Below, one piece after another: positions 42,801 to 51,641 of a stretch of 64,000 nt of DNA. The stretch spans positions 815,960,396 through 816,024,395 of the forward strand of contig NC_081414.1 of assembly GCF_030272615.1 (NCBI RefSeq), read 5' to 3'. The notes under the pieces are model-generated. The model worked only from the letters and a program-made list of their open reading frames with translations, had not been told where the DNA came from and did not search any database. A program made the position numbers and the translations under genes. Every line of letters begins with the position of its first letter. Position 1 is the stretch's first letter. Origin of the DNA: Cryptomeria japonica. Lineage: Eukaryota > Streptophyta > Pinopsida > Cupressales > Cupressaceae.

Positions 42801-44977
42801 TGGACATGCCACCTCCAAGGAATATCAGTCAGCTAAGGACACTACAAGGACGGCTTCAATCCATCCGCAGATTCATTGCACAATTGGCTGATAAGTGTCA
42901 CCCATTCACACACCTGCTACACAAGAACATCCGCTTTCAGTGGGATGCCCGATGCCAGCAAGCATTTCAGGCACTTAAAGACTATCTCATGAATCCACCA
43001 TTGTTGATGCCACCAGATCCAAGTAGACCGTTGTTACTTTATATCTCAGCGACAAGTACAGCATTAGGTGTATTACTGGCACAACATAATGCAGAAGGAA
43101 AAGAGTGTGCTATTTACTACATCTCTCGCACACTTGTGGGCTATGAACTCAATTACACACCTATTGAGCGAGCTTGCCTAGCAGTAATCTTGGCAGCCAC
43201 TAAACTGAGGCACTATCTGTTAACACACAAGGTGCAACTCATTGCAAAGATTGATCCACTCAAGTATTTACTTAACAAAGCAGCATTGACAGGTCGCTTA
43301 GCTAAATGGGTAATGATTCTAAGTGAATTCGACATCGAGTATGTGGACCGTAAAGCTATCAAAGGTCAGGTCATTGCAGATCAATTGGCCGATGCACCAC
43401 TCATAGGCGATCATCCTCTCATTTCCAATTTTCCAAATGAAGAGATATTCATGATCACAGAAGCACAACCATGGAAACTATATTTTGATGGTTCATACAC
43501 TAGGCACGGCTCGGGGGCAGGCATTCTGTTTATCACACCTCAAGGTGATAGCATCCCGAAGTCTTATAGGCTCACATTTCCATGCACAAACAACATAGCA
43601 GAGTATGAGGCCTTGATCACAGGACTCAGGTTAGCCGTACAATGGAAATTACAAGAACTACAAGTATATGGCGACTCACAACTGGTCATTCGACAAGCAA
43701 CTAATGAATATCAGACCAAAGATGATAAACTCATGCCATACAAGAAAATGGTGGACACTCTAAAGACATCATTTACTACTATCACTTTTGAGCAGATACC
43801 AAGAGATCAGAATCGAGCTGCTGACGCCATGGCTACCATCGCATCTCTACTAGATCTTCCACAGAATTCAACACGCTACGAGTTCTTGGTAGAACAGCTT
43901 TGGATCCCCACTTATGATATCCCCAAATCCGAGATGATATGTCGCCTTGTCGGTTCTGAATCCCCATGGTACGGTGAGTTCTACACCTATCTTCACGATC
44001 ATACCCTTCCTCCCAACCAATCAAATAACCAACGAAAAACCTTCATTCGCCAAACTGCTCGATATACCATTATTGCCGAAACCCTATACCGACGCAGTCT
44101 TGATGGTACTCTCCTTCGATGTCTAGAACAAGGTGAGATAACAAAGGCTTTGGAAGAGGTACATGAAGGAATTTGCGGGACTCACTCAAGTGGTCCATCA
44201 CTAGCCAAGAAGATCATGCGAGCTGGATACTATTGGCCATCTATGGAAAAGGATTCCTACTACTTTGTTAGGAAGTGCAAAAAATGTCAAGTTCATGGCG
44301 ACCTAATACATGCACCAGCTCAAGAACTGCAACCAATCACAACACCATGGCCTTTTTGTCAATGGGGTCTTGATCTTGTGGGTAAAATCCATCCATCTTC
44401 ATCCAATGGCCATAAATTCATTATTACCGCCACCGAATATTTCACCAAGTGGATCGAAGCTGTTCCACTTACCCAAGTCACCGGCAAGCAGATCGCCTCA
44501 TTCATCCTCAATTACATCATCTGTCGGTATGGTGTGCCCATGTCCATTGTCACAGATAACGGTCTTCCTTTCAAAAATCAGGATGTCCGTGAGCTTTGTG
44601 ATAAATTTCATATCCAACACCGCTTTTCCACTCCCTATTACCCACAAGGAAATGGTCAGGCCGAAGAATCCAATAAAAACATATTGAGAATCCTAAAGAA
44701 GACAGTCAATGATGCCGGTCGTGATTGGCATGTTCAATTGAATCCAGCGCTATGGGCATATCGAACTAGCATTCGAACCCCTACAGGTGCAACTCCTTAT
44801 TCATTGGTCTATGGTGCAGAAGCTATCTTGCCTATTGAGGTCGAGATACCATCATTAAGGGTTTCCTTGCACAATCTCATTGATGATGACGCATACAGAG
44901 TCTCACGCCTTCAGGACTTGGAGCTACTTGATGAGAAGCGACAAGCTGCATACAACCATCTCAAAGCCTATCAGTAG
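39893..44977 (+). CDS. E2 protease-G-patch-RT-RNase H-aRNase H-integrase frame without gag
   Basis: The open frame starts after a stop at 39890-39892 and has no ATG before the protease (LIDNGAGLNIC, 39986). Counting residues from 39986, a G-patch-like segment (YGKGLLIMQRMGYDGQSALG) lies at about 245-290. RT follows with FRDLNKACPKDDFPLP and YVDDLLAKS near residue 870. Next are a degenerate RNase H (LLYISAT, first Asp absent), a second, intact RNase H (YFDGSYT, AEYEAL, GDSQLV, AADAMA) and an integrase with HHCC finger (EVHEGICGTHSSG...CKKC) and DDE residues (GLDLVG, VTDNG, GQAEESNK). A TAG at 44975-44977 replaces the CAG seen in E1 and cuts off the integrase C-terminal module. Catalytic residues are otherwise intact. 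Confidence 0.93.
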   Translation, partial: SARDLQSTNHPSHNASLHIEGFVNQHRIKRVLIDNGAGLNICTLQLVTALGYAIESVDPRKKITIKAYDDAERSSKGAVVLPIRVGPVVKHIICQVLDLPLPYNLLLGRPWIHAMQAVPSTYHQCIKFPHNGAEITILGDANPFAFCHNISHQPEITVPNNREAISSTSYINPASLASSNTPMPKQEKLKMKVAEEGPGEYNLSQLFCVGKMPTSPRTHGKPQQLLQQPLITPPCALTPFILGKSQEEETQDEDLADWIYKDPITTDKPQVTLPTEQYGKGLLIMQRMGYDGQSALGYCKQGRHEPLLPEFKPKGNTGLGFEKEILPKLRFKGKPSKPFCPPTAKRIPFIIKAPSSTIPTAPSRLKTPPSPMSLIPSNEPVILSATPFVAATILEPATTSMALVIPAEATESPLPILPVTNPLNPITIPAAPITTRIHKPITPAVFNSKDIPVWYSNRMLESDSETDSHEWEFDSVQLNTSDEEDTSPPPPRKDIPVYGEAQIKTTWVPELETSSTDPTSHPTPDSDRESTINDLHHTVLTLTDTSPALNLIDEVMPIIHPELIEWNQSNPPCLDLFQNDEAIIDFLELRDNLPSGDHKAGFAIELNSAAYFGADAKPFSCKNITLKHGSSSENHIVALFDPTKVKRKSVSNGENLSEAPEDEGFDILPTNTQQERSTILIEETKEYNVGTPENPHIIHLASLLTPEEQPKFIEFFQQRQINFAWSYADMPGLDPDLVMHHLTVAKGAKPVKQKLRKMHPQIAVLVKTELKKLLDVGFIRPIDYAEWISNIVPVGKPKGGIRICTDFRDLNKACPKDDFPLPNIDIIVDLTAGHAMLSLMDGFSGYNQIKIAPEDQHKTAFTCPWGTYYWNVMPFGLKNAGATYQRAMTTIFHDMMHTIMEDYVDDLLAKSLTREGHLHILDKIFDRLEQYHVRLNPKKCVFGVTSGKLLGYIVSSKGIEVNPAKVKAIMDMPPPRNISQLRTLQGRLQSIRRFIAQLADKCHPFTHLLHKNIRFQWDARCQQAFQALKDYLMNPPLLMPPDPSRPLLLYISATSTALGVLLAQHNAEGKECAIYYISRTLVGYELNYTPIERACLAVILAATKLRHYLLTHKVQLIAKIDPLKYLLNKAALTGRLAKWVMILSEFDIEYVDRKAIKGQVIADQLADAPLIGDHPLISNFPNEEIFMITEAQPWKLYFDGSYTRHGSGAGILFITPQGDSIPKSYRLTFPCTNNIAEYEALITGLRLAVQWKLQELQVYGDSQLVIRQATNEYQTKDDKLMPYKKMVDTLKTSFTTITFEQIPRDQNRAADAMATIASLLDLPQNSTRYEFLVEQLWIPTYDIPKSEMICRLVGSESPWYGEFYTYLHDHTLPPNQSNNQRKTFIRQTARYTIIAETLYRRSLDGTLLRCLEQGEITKALEEVHEGICGTHSSGPSLAKKIMRAGYYWPSMEKDSYYFVRKCKKCQVHGDLIHAPAQELQPITTPWPFCQWGLDLVGKIHPSSSNGHKFIITATEYFTKWIEAVPLTQVTGKQIASFILNYIICRYGVPMSIVTDNGLPFKNQDVRELCDKFHIQHRFSTPYYPQGNGQAEESNKNILRILKKTVNDAGRDWHVQLNPALWAYRTSIRTPTGATPYSLVYGAEAILPIEVEIPSLRVSLHNLIDDDAYRVSRLQDLELLDEKRQAAYNHLKAYQ

Positions 44978-45223
44978 CGCATGAGTAGAAGCTACAATCA
45001 CCGAGTTAGACCTCGTACATTTGAGGTAGGTGATCTTGTTCTTCGAGAGAATCCTCGCAACCAACCAAACAGAGAACATCAAGGCAAGTTTGAATCAAAC
45101 TGGTTGGGCCCATATGTTGTCACTACTGTATTCGGGTCCGGGGCATATCAGTTGGCTACATCAGACGGAGAACCGCTCGCAGATCCAATCAACAGCATGC
45201 ACCTCAAACAGTTTTACACATAA
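44978..45223 (+). pseudogene. E2 integrase C-terminal module after the premature stop
   Basis: In frame with the preceding ORF after one TAG, it encodes SRSYNHRVRPRTFEVGDLVL and NWLGPYVVTTVFGSGAYQL, the GPY/F-type integrase tail, ending at FYT and a TAA. No chromodomain follows, as expected for the Tat lineage. E1 reads through this point with CAG, so the stop is a point mutation. Confidence 0.9.
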
Positions 45224-45339
45224 GCTGTACAGAGCATCAGGCTCCCCTGCCTATCAGAAAATACCAAAAAACATTCAGAAAAATGTCCTAAGGAAAATAT
45301 AAAAACATTCAAAAAAGTAAAGAAAAATCATGCATCCAA

Positions 45340-45440
45340 ACGGTGAACAACCACTCCAGTGGCACCTTGGGTAAGTACGATGGCGAAAACCTGGCAAACA
45401 GGCGCCACTCGTAAAGGCAATGGCTCCAGTATCTTTCAGG
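45340..45440 (+). promoter_or_regulatory. Conserved structured block just downstream of E2 pol
   Basis: Counterpart of 22985-23145 in E1. CCAC (45351-45354) and GTGG (45359-45362) enclose TCCA. TGGCG (45381-45385) pairs with CGCCA (45403-45407), where E1 has TGGTG and CACCA. GGCGAAAACCTGGCAAACAG also matches the second module of E1. It lies about 115 bp after the pol stop. Confidence 0.6.
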
Positions 45441-45625
45441 CTCATTGCGATCACATTCATACATACACACATCCATCCATCTAACCATGGCTTGTTATTT
45501 GATCTGTAATCCAAGAAAGTACTTCATGCGTCTAGCATCCCGCTTTTTCATAAATCATGTCCAACTTGGGGGCAATGCCCTTACAATCTAGATGATGGAA
45601 GTGGATTCTACATTACTGGTGATTC

Positions 45626-45785
45626 ATTGGCAAAAACATTCAAAAATGTCTCGCAAAATACAAAAACATTCAAAAATGTCTCGCAAAATACAAAAACATT
45701 CAAAAATGTCTCGCAAAATACCAAAAACATTCAAAAATGACTCACAAAATCCACAAACATTCAAAAACTATTACACAAAATCCAA
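45626..45785 (+). repeat. 30-bp minisatellite with small hairpins
   Basis: About five units of a 30-bp sequence whose core is ACATTCAAAAATGT; the first three are nearly perfect and later ones decay. ACATT and AATGT in each unit are complementary around a CAAA loop. Precursor-like single units occur at 45266-45320. Confidence 0.9.
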
Positions 45786-46438
45786 AAAAATCGAAAAACC
45801 ATCGAAAATCACCCAAAAAACATGACAACACCTTGTACATATTCATCCGATCAGATACAAAATACTCACACAAATGACCATTTACCAAACAACCACACAA
45901 TCCACATCAACAATCCAAAACTGTCTTTAAAACAAGGATGCATCCTTCCTTACCAAAACAAAGACAAGATGACATTTTCTTTGACAAGAAAATTATGTTA
46001 AGCTATCAAATGCTTGGTTGATTCGTGAATAATTCATTTGTTTATCTGTATCGGGATCTTTCAGCATTGTTTTGTATCGTTTGCGCATTATTTCCGATGA
46101 AGTACTGGGGCATGTACTAATGGTGTCTACGTGGGAAGTTCACTAAGCTACGTGATCTTATGCCAAATGCATTCATAGATCACTACGGCTTGCTGACTAC
46201 AGCGTATACCTCGACCATATGAGCATGAACCATTACCAAGGATCCATATTCTTTTATTCTTTATGTATATACTATTTGTTTACAGGTACAATGCTCATTC
46301 TTTGGTTCCTCCTCATCCAATTTGGATAAAGGTTTTTATTTCTTAGTACGGTATGCACTTGTCTCAGGATATGATCAGCCTAAGATCAAGGAGGACGATC
46401 CAAGTCATGCATGAACGGAGATAATCCTTGTCTGTTCT
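45786..46438 (+). other. E2 3' non-coding region
   Basis: No open frame of note on either strand, and no PMD similarity of the kind seen in E1 was found here. Confidence 0.5.
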
Positions 46439-46567
46439 GCAAGCAATACTCAGGTCAACTTGATCCATTATATCAAGTTGCTTGTATTAACTTGCTATAT
46501 CAAAATCCATGTAAGAAATACTCTGGTCATCTTGAATCTTTATGTCAAGTTGCTTGTATTTTCTTAC
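46439..46567 (+). other. Two tandem 57-nt hairpins with a compensatory arm change
   Basis: Unit a (46439-46495) pairs GCAAG with CTTGC, AATAC with GTATT and CAACTTGAT with ATCAAGTTG. Unit b (46511-46567) has the same architecture with GTAAG/CTTAC, AATAC/GTATT and CATCTTGA/TCAAGTTG (one mismatch). The outer-arm change C-G to T-A is compensatory. Both units have the same total length. Confidence 0.7.
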
Positions 46568-46684
46568 AACATTTTAAAGCTCAATGATGAAAAATAAAGC
46601 ACCATGGATCATCATTTCATCTCATCTGTATATATTGCATTTCATTGCATTCCATCCATCCATACATTCATAAATAGCTGCATA

Positions 46685-47030
46685 TCATTCATACATAGTA
46701 ATGACAATGGATACTCTATTTTCCTCTTCTTCCATAGGAATGAGTCATAGGTCCTCCATTTCTTCTAACATCGAACCCCCCCAACCCTCCCCATCTCAAC
46801 AATCAGCATCACATACCCTACATCATGTCCCAATCAACCTAATCAAGCCACGTTCATCACCATCCATCTCTAATAGGAGGGATTGTGTTTCCCATCCTCA
46901 TTCATCCACAAAATTAAGCCAGTTACTCTATCTACACAGATACATCGACTCCCACACACCTAGACTATCAACAGATACTCTGATCAAGTATCTTCGGGTC
47001 TCAACAGGTAATCGATCATGGTAATCCTAG
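46685..47030 (+). other. E2 3' region, CT-rich stretch with a chance frame
   Basis: A 107-codon frame (46701-47024) is rich in S, P, H and R. It has no domain and no counterpart in E1, so I regard it as unsupported. Confidence 0.4.
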
Positions 47031-47059
47031 ACTACATCAGGCATTTATCACAATGACCT

Positions 47060-47345
47060 AGTCTCAACGGGGTTGCCATGATTCCCCACAACCATCCATC
47101 ACACGCACATACTATCAATTGATCAACCAATCAAACACAATCCAACGGACAATTACATCAATTGTCTACGTCTCAACGAGTATTTTGCTTCATATACCTT
47201 GACTTCATCGGGCAATTACATCAATTGTCTAAGTCACCATCAGGTCACTTTGATTCACTTACTCAGACTTTATCATGTCCAAGCGACCAACTGACATCAA
47301 CTGTCACGCTTTGACTTGACCGGGGCAATTAAACCGATTGCACCA
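47060..47345 (+). other. Degenerate hairpin array upstream of the E2 3' LTR
   Basis: Repeats introduced by GTCTCAACGG-like phrases carry short hairpins. GACAATT/AATTGTC (47148-47166), GGCAATT/AATTGTC (47211-47229), TGACA/TGTCA (47292-47306) and GCAATT/GATTGC (47325-47341) all have a 5-nt loop. GGTTG/CAACC (47071-47093) has a 13-nt loop. Stem sequences vary while pairing is kept. Confidence 0.55.
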
Positions 47346-47539
47346 GATTGTCCAACCAATTTTGATCAATTGTATAGCATCAATCCAAACCCCACACTAC
47401 ATCTGCTATGTATCTCTTGCATGACCTCAGGGTATTCGTTGGCTTGTTGTTTCTCCGCATTCACTCTATTTTTCTTCCATTCTTTCACTGTTGTTGCTAA
47501 TTTCTTCTATTCTACCTCCCCTCCACTTTTCATTCTTTT

Positions 47540-47585
47540 TCGAGAGATCGCCCGATTTTTCAAAAAAAATCGGCCCATCTCTCGA
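47540..47585 (+). other. Long hairpin with CGAGAGAT arms, E2 3' region
   Basis: The outer 9-bp stem TCGAGAGAT/ATCTCTCGA is identical to E1 20132-20180. Inside it CCGATTTTT (47552-47560) pairs with AAAAATCGG (47565-47573) around a CAAA loop. It is followed by GGGGGCATA, also shared with E1, and ends about 108 bp before the 3' LTR. Confidence 0.7.
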
Positions 47586-47647
47586 GGGGGCATACCACCC
47601 ATTAAATTTACATTTTATGGGGCATTTCTTCACACCTATTTTTCTTT

Positions 47648-47683
47648 CTTTGAAACGACGCGATAAACCGCACCGTCTCAAAG
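47648..47683 (-). other. 15-bp hairpin adjoining the E2 polypurine tract, paired on the antisense strand
   Basis: Arms 47648-47662 and 47669-47683 pair at all 15 positions on the minus strand (three as G-U) around a 6-nt loop, but have three A-C mismatches on the sense strand. It is the counterpart of 20043-20078 in E1, with one fully compensated pair (A-T to G-C). Confidence 0.6.
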
Positions 47684-47692
47684 AGGGGCAAA
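47682..47692 (+). other. E2 polypurine tract
   Basis: AGAGGGGCAAA lies directly against the TGTAG start of the 3' LTR. Confidence 0.9.
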
Positions 47693-49563
47693 TGTAGTCA
47701 CATAAATCTGTCCACTTGATTAAATGAATACTTAGTATTTATTTGATTATTTAACCATCAATTAATAATTAATTAAATTAATATATTTAATTAATTCATC
47801 TTAACCCTCTTCTCCTATTAATTAAATAAATTATTCAATTTATTTGATTTAATTCACTTAACCAAATTCAGACCATTAATTAAATAAATAAATCATATTT
47901 ATTTAATTAAATCTTCTCTCACATTTAAATAAATTAATATTTATTTAAAACCCCCAAAATCCCACCTCTCACATTTAAATAAATAAATCATTTATTTAAA
48001 ATCACCTTTATCCTCCACCCACTTGCATTTTCCTACAAATACAAGTTGCACAATTATTTTAAATAAATCATTTATTTAAATCACCTTTATCCTCCACCCA
48101 CTTGTATTTTCTTACAAAAGCAAGTTGCACAACTATTTTTAAATTATTTATTTAAAATCCTATTTATCCTCACCCACTTGAAACCTTTAATGGTTTCCCT
48201 TAAAGTAGTCAAACTTGATGGCTTTAAAGTCTTCAAACTTGATGGCTTCCTTCTATAGTCTTCTTAAGACTTTAATGGTTTTCCTTAAAGTCTTCAAGCC
48301 TTTAATGGTTTCCCTCAAAGTCTTCAAGCATTTTAATGCTTTATCTTCATTTTTCTCATTTAAATAAATTAATATTTATTTGAATATTTATCCAAATGCA
48401 AATTACACCATTTAATTGAAATAAATGATTTTATTTTAATTGAAAATACCAAAATTTCTCCCACTTGCATTTTCCTACAAAATCCACTTGTATGCCTAAA
48501 CCCCTTCTAAATTCTTCTAAACCCTTCCTAATTAGCCTAATCCATCCCCTAAATATTGTCACATTCCTAAGCAAATTGGAGTCACTTCTCAAAGACTCCA
48601 AAGTCTTTGAAAAGCAATTAATGCTTTGTGTGTTCAACAAATTAACCCTCAAAGTCTTGGATAACCTTTGAAAGCTTCCAACCTTCAACCACTAAATGGC
48701 TCAAAGTCTTGGATAACCTTTGAAAGCTTTCAACCTTCAACCACTTAATCCCCAAAGTCTCCAATAACCATTAATGGTTAATTCAACCCTCCCACATGGT
48801 TAAAACATTTGTTTTGACTCAACCTCTACCCAACCCAAAGGTCTCATCAAGCCTTTAATGCTTTGACCATGATTATCTCTTAAACATTTGCACAAAGGTT
48901 TATCCTTGGATTAACTCTTAATCCAGTGGGTAATCTTAATTTAGACTTGACCCTTACCTTCTAGATAACCATGAGGTCTTCTCAGGCCTTTAATGCCTCC
49001 AACCTCTTCTCTCAACCCAATCCTATGTTGACACTTGTCACCATTTTATTGGTGCCAATTGTGCACATGGATCCCCAACTTTCAAACTTGGCCCTTGATT
49101 AAACCATTCAATCTTAACCCTTCATTTCCCCATTTCTTCTATAAATAGAACCCTTCTCCTCAAGCAAAAGGAGAAGCATTTTAGAGTATTGTTGTTATAC
49201 TGGCATTAGCATAGAGCTTTTTCATAGCATCACTATCTACTCTAGCATAGTATTTAGCTTTTTCATTTCATATTTGAAGCTTAGTATTAAATCTCAATCC
49301 TCCATAAGCATCCATAGTGCAAAAAGCTGCTGAGAGCTACACTCATTTGGGACTTGGAGAGGAGAGGAACAAGGGAGGAGCAACTATGAGCATCTTGATT
49401 AGCTATTTCATTTTATGTTTATATGCTTTCTATTTCATGCTTAATATCTCTCTTGATATGCCTGTTTAGGATAATCTTTTGTTGCTAACACTAACGTTTG
49501 TTTCTTGTGCTCTTGTGTGTGTTGCCATCAAACAGATTTTCTAATCCTTTTTGCAGAGCATCA
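47693..49563 (+). repeat. E2 3' LTR
   Basis: Partner of 35405-37275 with equal length (offset 12288) and one mismatch found; TATA box at 49140-49148. Followed by the target duplication GTTCT. Confidence 0.96.
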
Positions 49564-50085
49564 GTTCTTATGTCAAATAATTTCTTCATGCGTTGCCTTT
49601 GTCTTTCCTTTTTAGCCTCTCATTCTTCCACCGCTCCTTGCTTGTTCTTTCCCATCGTTAATACTGGTTGTCATAAATAGAATCATGTTACATATATATG
49701 TAAACAAAAGTTCTTAAACAATCAAATAACCATAAAATTGAGCATAATCATTATTTTTTAAAATCAAAACTATTAAACAATCACAATAACATTGACCAAA
49801 CTAATAAGAACAACAATTCAATCATTTGAAATCATGCAAAAGAAAAAATTCACTTACTTCTACATATAAAATTGTCACAGAAGCACAGTAACAGTTGCAG
49901 TGGGGCCTTCAATGACCTCAAAAACTTCTTTTGAGGTGGTTGAGGCTATTGGGAAACTAAAAGTATGTACAAGAACCGCGTACTTGGTATGTTCAGTAAC
50001 CTCGTGCATTCTTTTAGTCCCTAAAAATGCTCAATAGACCAACGTCCATATTCCCAGTACCCTGTACGTGCTTTTAACTTATCAA
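49564..50085 (-). pseudogene. N-terminal coding segment and leader of DNA-transposon copy A
   Basis: On the minus strand an ATG at 49653-49655 starts MGKNKQGAVEE, matching MGKNKRGTMEQ of copy B, and the frame runs into the E2 insertion site. Upstream, 49870-49975 aligns inversely with copy B 54400-54490. The stretch to 50085 carries degenerate CpG-rich repeats such as CCGCGTACTTGG (sense CCAAGTACGCGG), like those before copy B. Copies A and B are thus head to head. Confidence 0.65.
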
Positions 50086-50128
50086 AATCTTGTACACATT
50101 ACTTGTAGTAAAGAAAATTTGAAGTAAA

Positions 50129-50174
<46 letters not shown>

Positions 50175-50274
50175 AGAGAAAGGGGGGGAGGGAGAGAAAG
50201 GGGGGGAGGGAGAGAGGGAGATGGAGAGGGATGGAGAGAGAGAGAGAGGGGGGAGAGAGATAGAGAGGGAAATA

Positions 50275-50323
<49 letters not shown>

Positions 50324-50577
50324 GATCTTGTACACATTACTTGTAGTAAAGAAAATTTGAAGTAAAATGGAGAGAGAGAGAGAGAGAGAGAGGGAGGGAG
50401 AGAAAGGGGGGGAGGGAGATGGAGAGGGATGGAGAGAGAGAGAGGGGGGAGAGAGATAGAGAGGGAAATAGAGGGAGATAGAGAGAGAGAGAGAGAGAGG
50501 GAGAGGGAGAGGCGGAGGAGAAAGGGGGAGAGGGAGAGAGTGAGAGAGAGGATGGAAAAGGTAGGGAGGGAGACGGA

Positions 50578-50658
<81 letters not shown>

Positions 50659-50660
50659 CA
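50085..50660. repeat. Long polypurine (GA)n/(GGGA)n array with internal duplication and a (CA)n run
   Basis: From about 50128 the plus strand is almost pure purine, broken at about 50325 by a second copy of the segment ATCTTGTACACATTACTTG (first copy at 50085), giving a tandem duplication of about 240 bp. (CA)n occupies 50579-50616 and (GA)n continues to 50656. Long frames here encode only S/L/P or R/E repeats and are not genes. Confidence 0.95.
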
Positions 50661-50705
50661 AATTAAGGACATTTCATTGTCTTTTGTTTTATAATATATT
50701 GGCAG

Positions 50706-51095
50706 GTGAACGGGTCAGATGTTTTTCAGGCCATGTTTGTAGGGGATCTAATGGTTCAAAAGAAAGGAGTAATTGTGATAAAGGAGGTGGGAGATAAGAT
50801 TATTGTGTTCCAAGTGGTATATAATGAGATGGGTAAACAAAATATAGTGATGAAAAAGGTGAGAGGAGAAAGTATTGTGTTTCAGGTTGCAGGTTTCATG
50901 GAGAACGAAAGAGTAGAAATGATAGTGGAGGAGGTAGGAGGAGAAAGCTTGAAAGTGTTTCTGAATTTTCTCTACACAAGAAAAGTGGGTGATAATGAAA
51001 TTTTTGCCAATTATAAACAACTTGTGAGGCTTGCAGCTAATTTTCAAATAAAGAAGTTATTTACCAAGTTGAATTTGTGTATGGATGAGGTATGG
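50706..51095 (+). pseudogene. Captured BTB/POZ-domain exon with an internal triplication
   Basis: A splice-acceptor-like TATATTGGCAG precedes an open segment starting NGSDVFQAMF, typical of the BTB core. The end, LKVFLNFLYT...NYKQLVRLAANFQIKKL, is typical of the BTB C-terminal part. Between them the unit VFQxxx...KEVGGES occurs three times: 50718-50804, 50805-50876 and 50877-50948, the latter two of exactly 72 bp. A normal BTB domain has it once. The frame stays open to 51251 but runs into repeat DNA after about 51095. No other exon of a BTB gene is seen. It lies between the two head-to-head transposon copies and is probably a captured fragment. Confidence 0.65.
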
Positions 51096-51099
51096 AGGA

Positions 51100-51601
51100 A
51101 GGGAGAGAGGGGGAGCATGCTAGTTTGTTATTTTTGTAAGCAGTATCGGTACTGCTTTTTATATTGTAATAATGGTTCATCTTGCCACCTTAGGACACCA
51201 TATGACCCCTTAGGACATCATATGCTCCTAATGGGTCATGTGGTGTGCTAAGGGGTCACATGATGTCATTAGGTGTTATGTGGGGTCCTAAGGGAGGGAG
51301 GGAGGGAGAGAGAGAGAGAGAGGGGGGGATGGGAAAGTAAGGGAGATAAAGGGGGTAGGGAGAGACAAAGAGTGGGGAGGGAGAGAAGAAGAGAGAGAGA
51401 GGGGGATGGGGTATGGAGGAAGCGAGAGAGGGGGAGCATGCTGGTTTGTTATTCCTATAAGTAGTATTGGTACTAATTTTTATATTGTAATAATGGTTCA
51501 TCTTTCCACCTTACGACACTGTAATGCCATCTTGCCATCTTGACCCCTTAGGACATCATATGCTTCTAAAGGGTCATGTGGTGTTATGTGGGGTCCTAAA
51601 G

Positions 51602-51641
<40 letters not shown>

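Larger units (their letters stand above)
35405..49563 (+). mobile_element. E2: complete, very recent Ty3/gypsy Tat-type LTR retrotransposon lacking gag
   Basis: The 14,159-bp element has two 1871-bp LTRs in which I find a single mismatch (a T at about 36050 against C at about 48338). The flanks are the 5-bp duplication GTTCT (35400-35404 and 49564-49568). The order is LTR, tRNA-Trp PBS, 2.7-kb leader with a conserved ORF, protease-G-patch-RT-RNase H-aRNase H-integrase frame, 2.4-kb structured 3' region, PPT, LTR. Gag has been removed by an internal deletion near 39930. It sits in the first exon of transposon copy A. Confidence 0.96.

Noticed and set aside
46701-47024. 107-codon frame in the E2 3' region
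   Set aside because: No domain, low-complexity S/P composition, no counterpart in E1.
50074-50661. Long minus- and plus-strand frames of S/L/P or R/E repeats over the GA array
   Set aside because: They are translations of simple-sequence purine/pyrimidine repeats that stay open in several frames at once.
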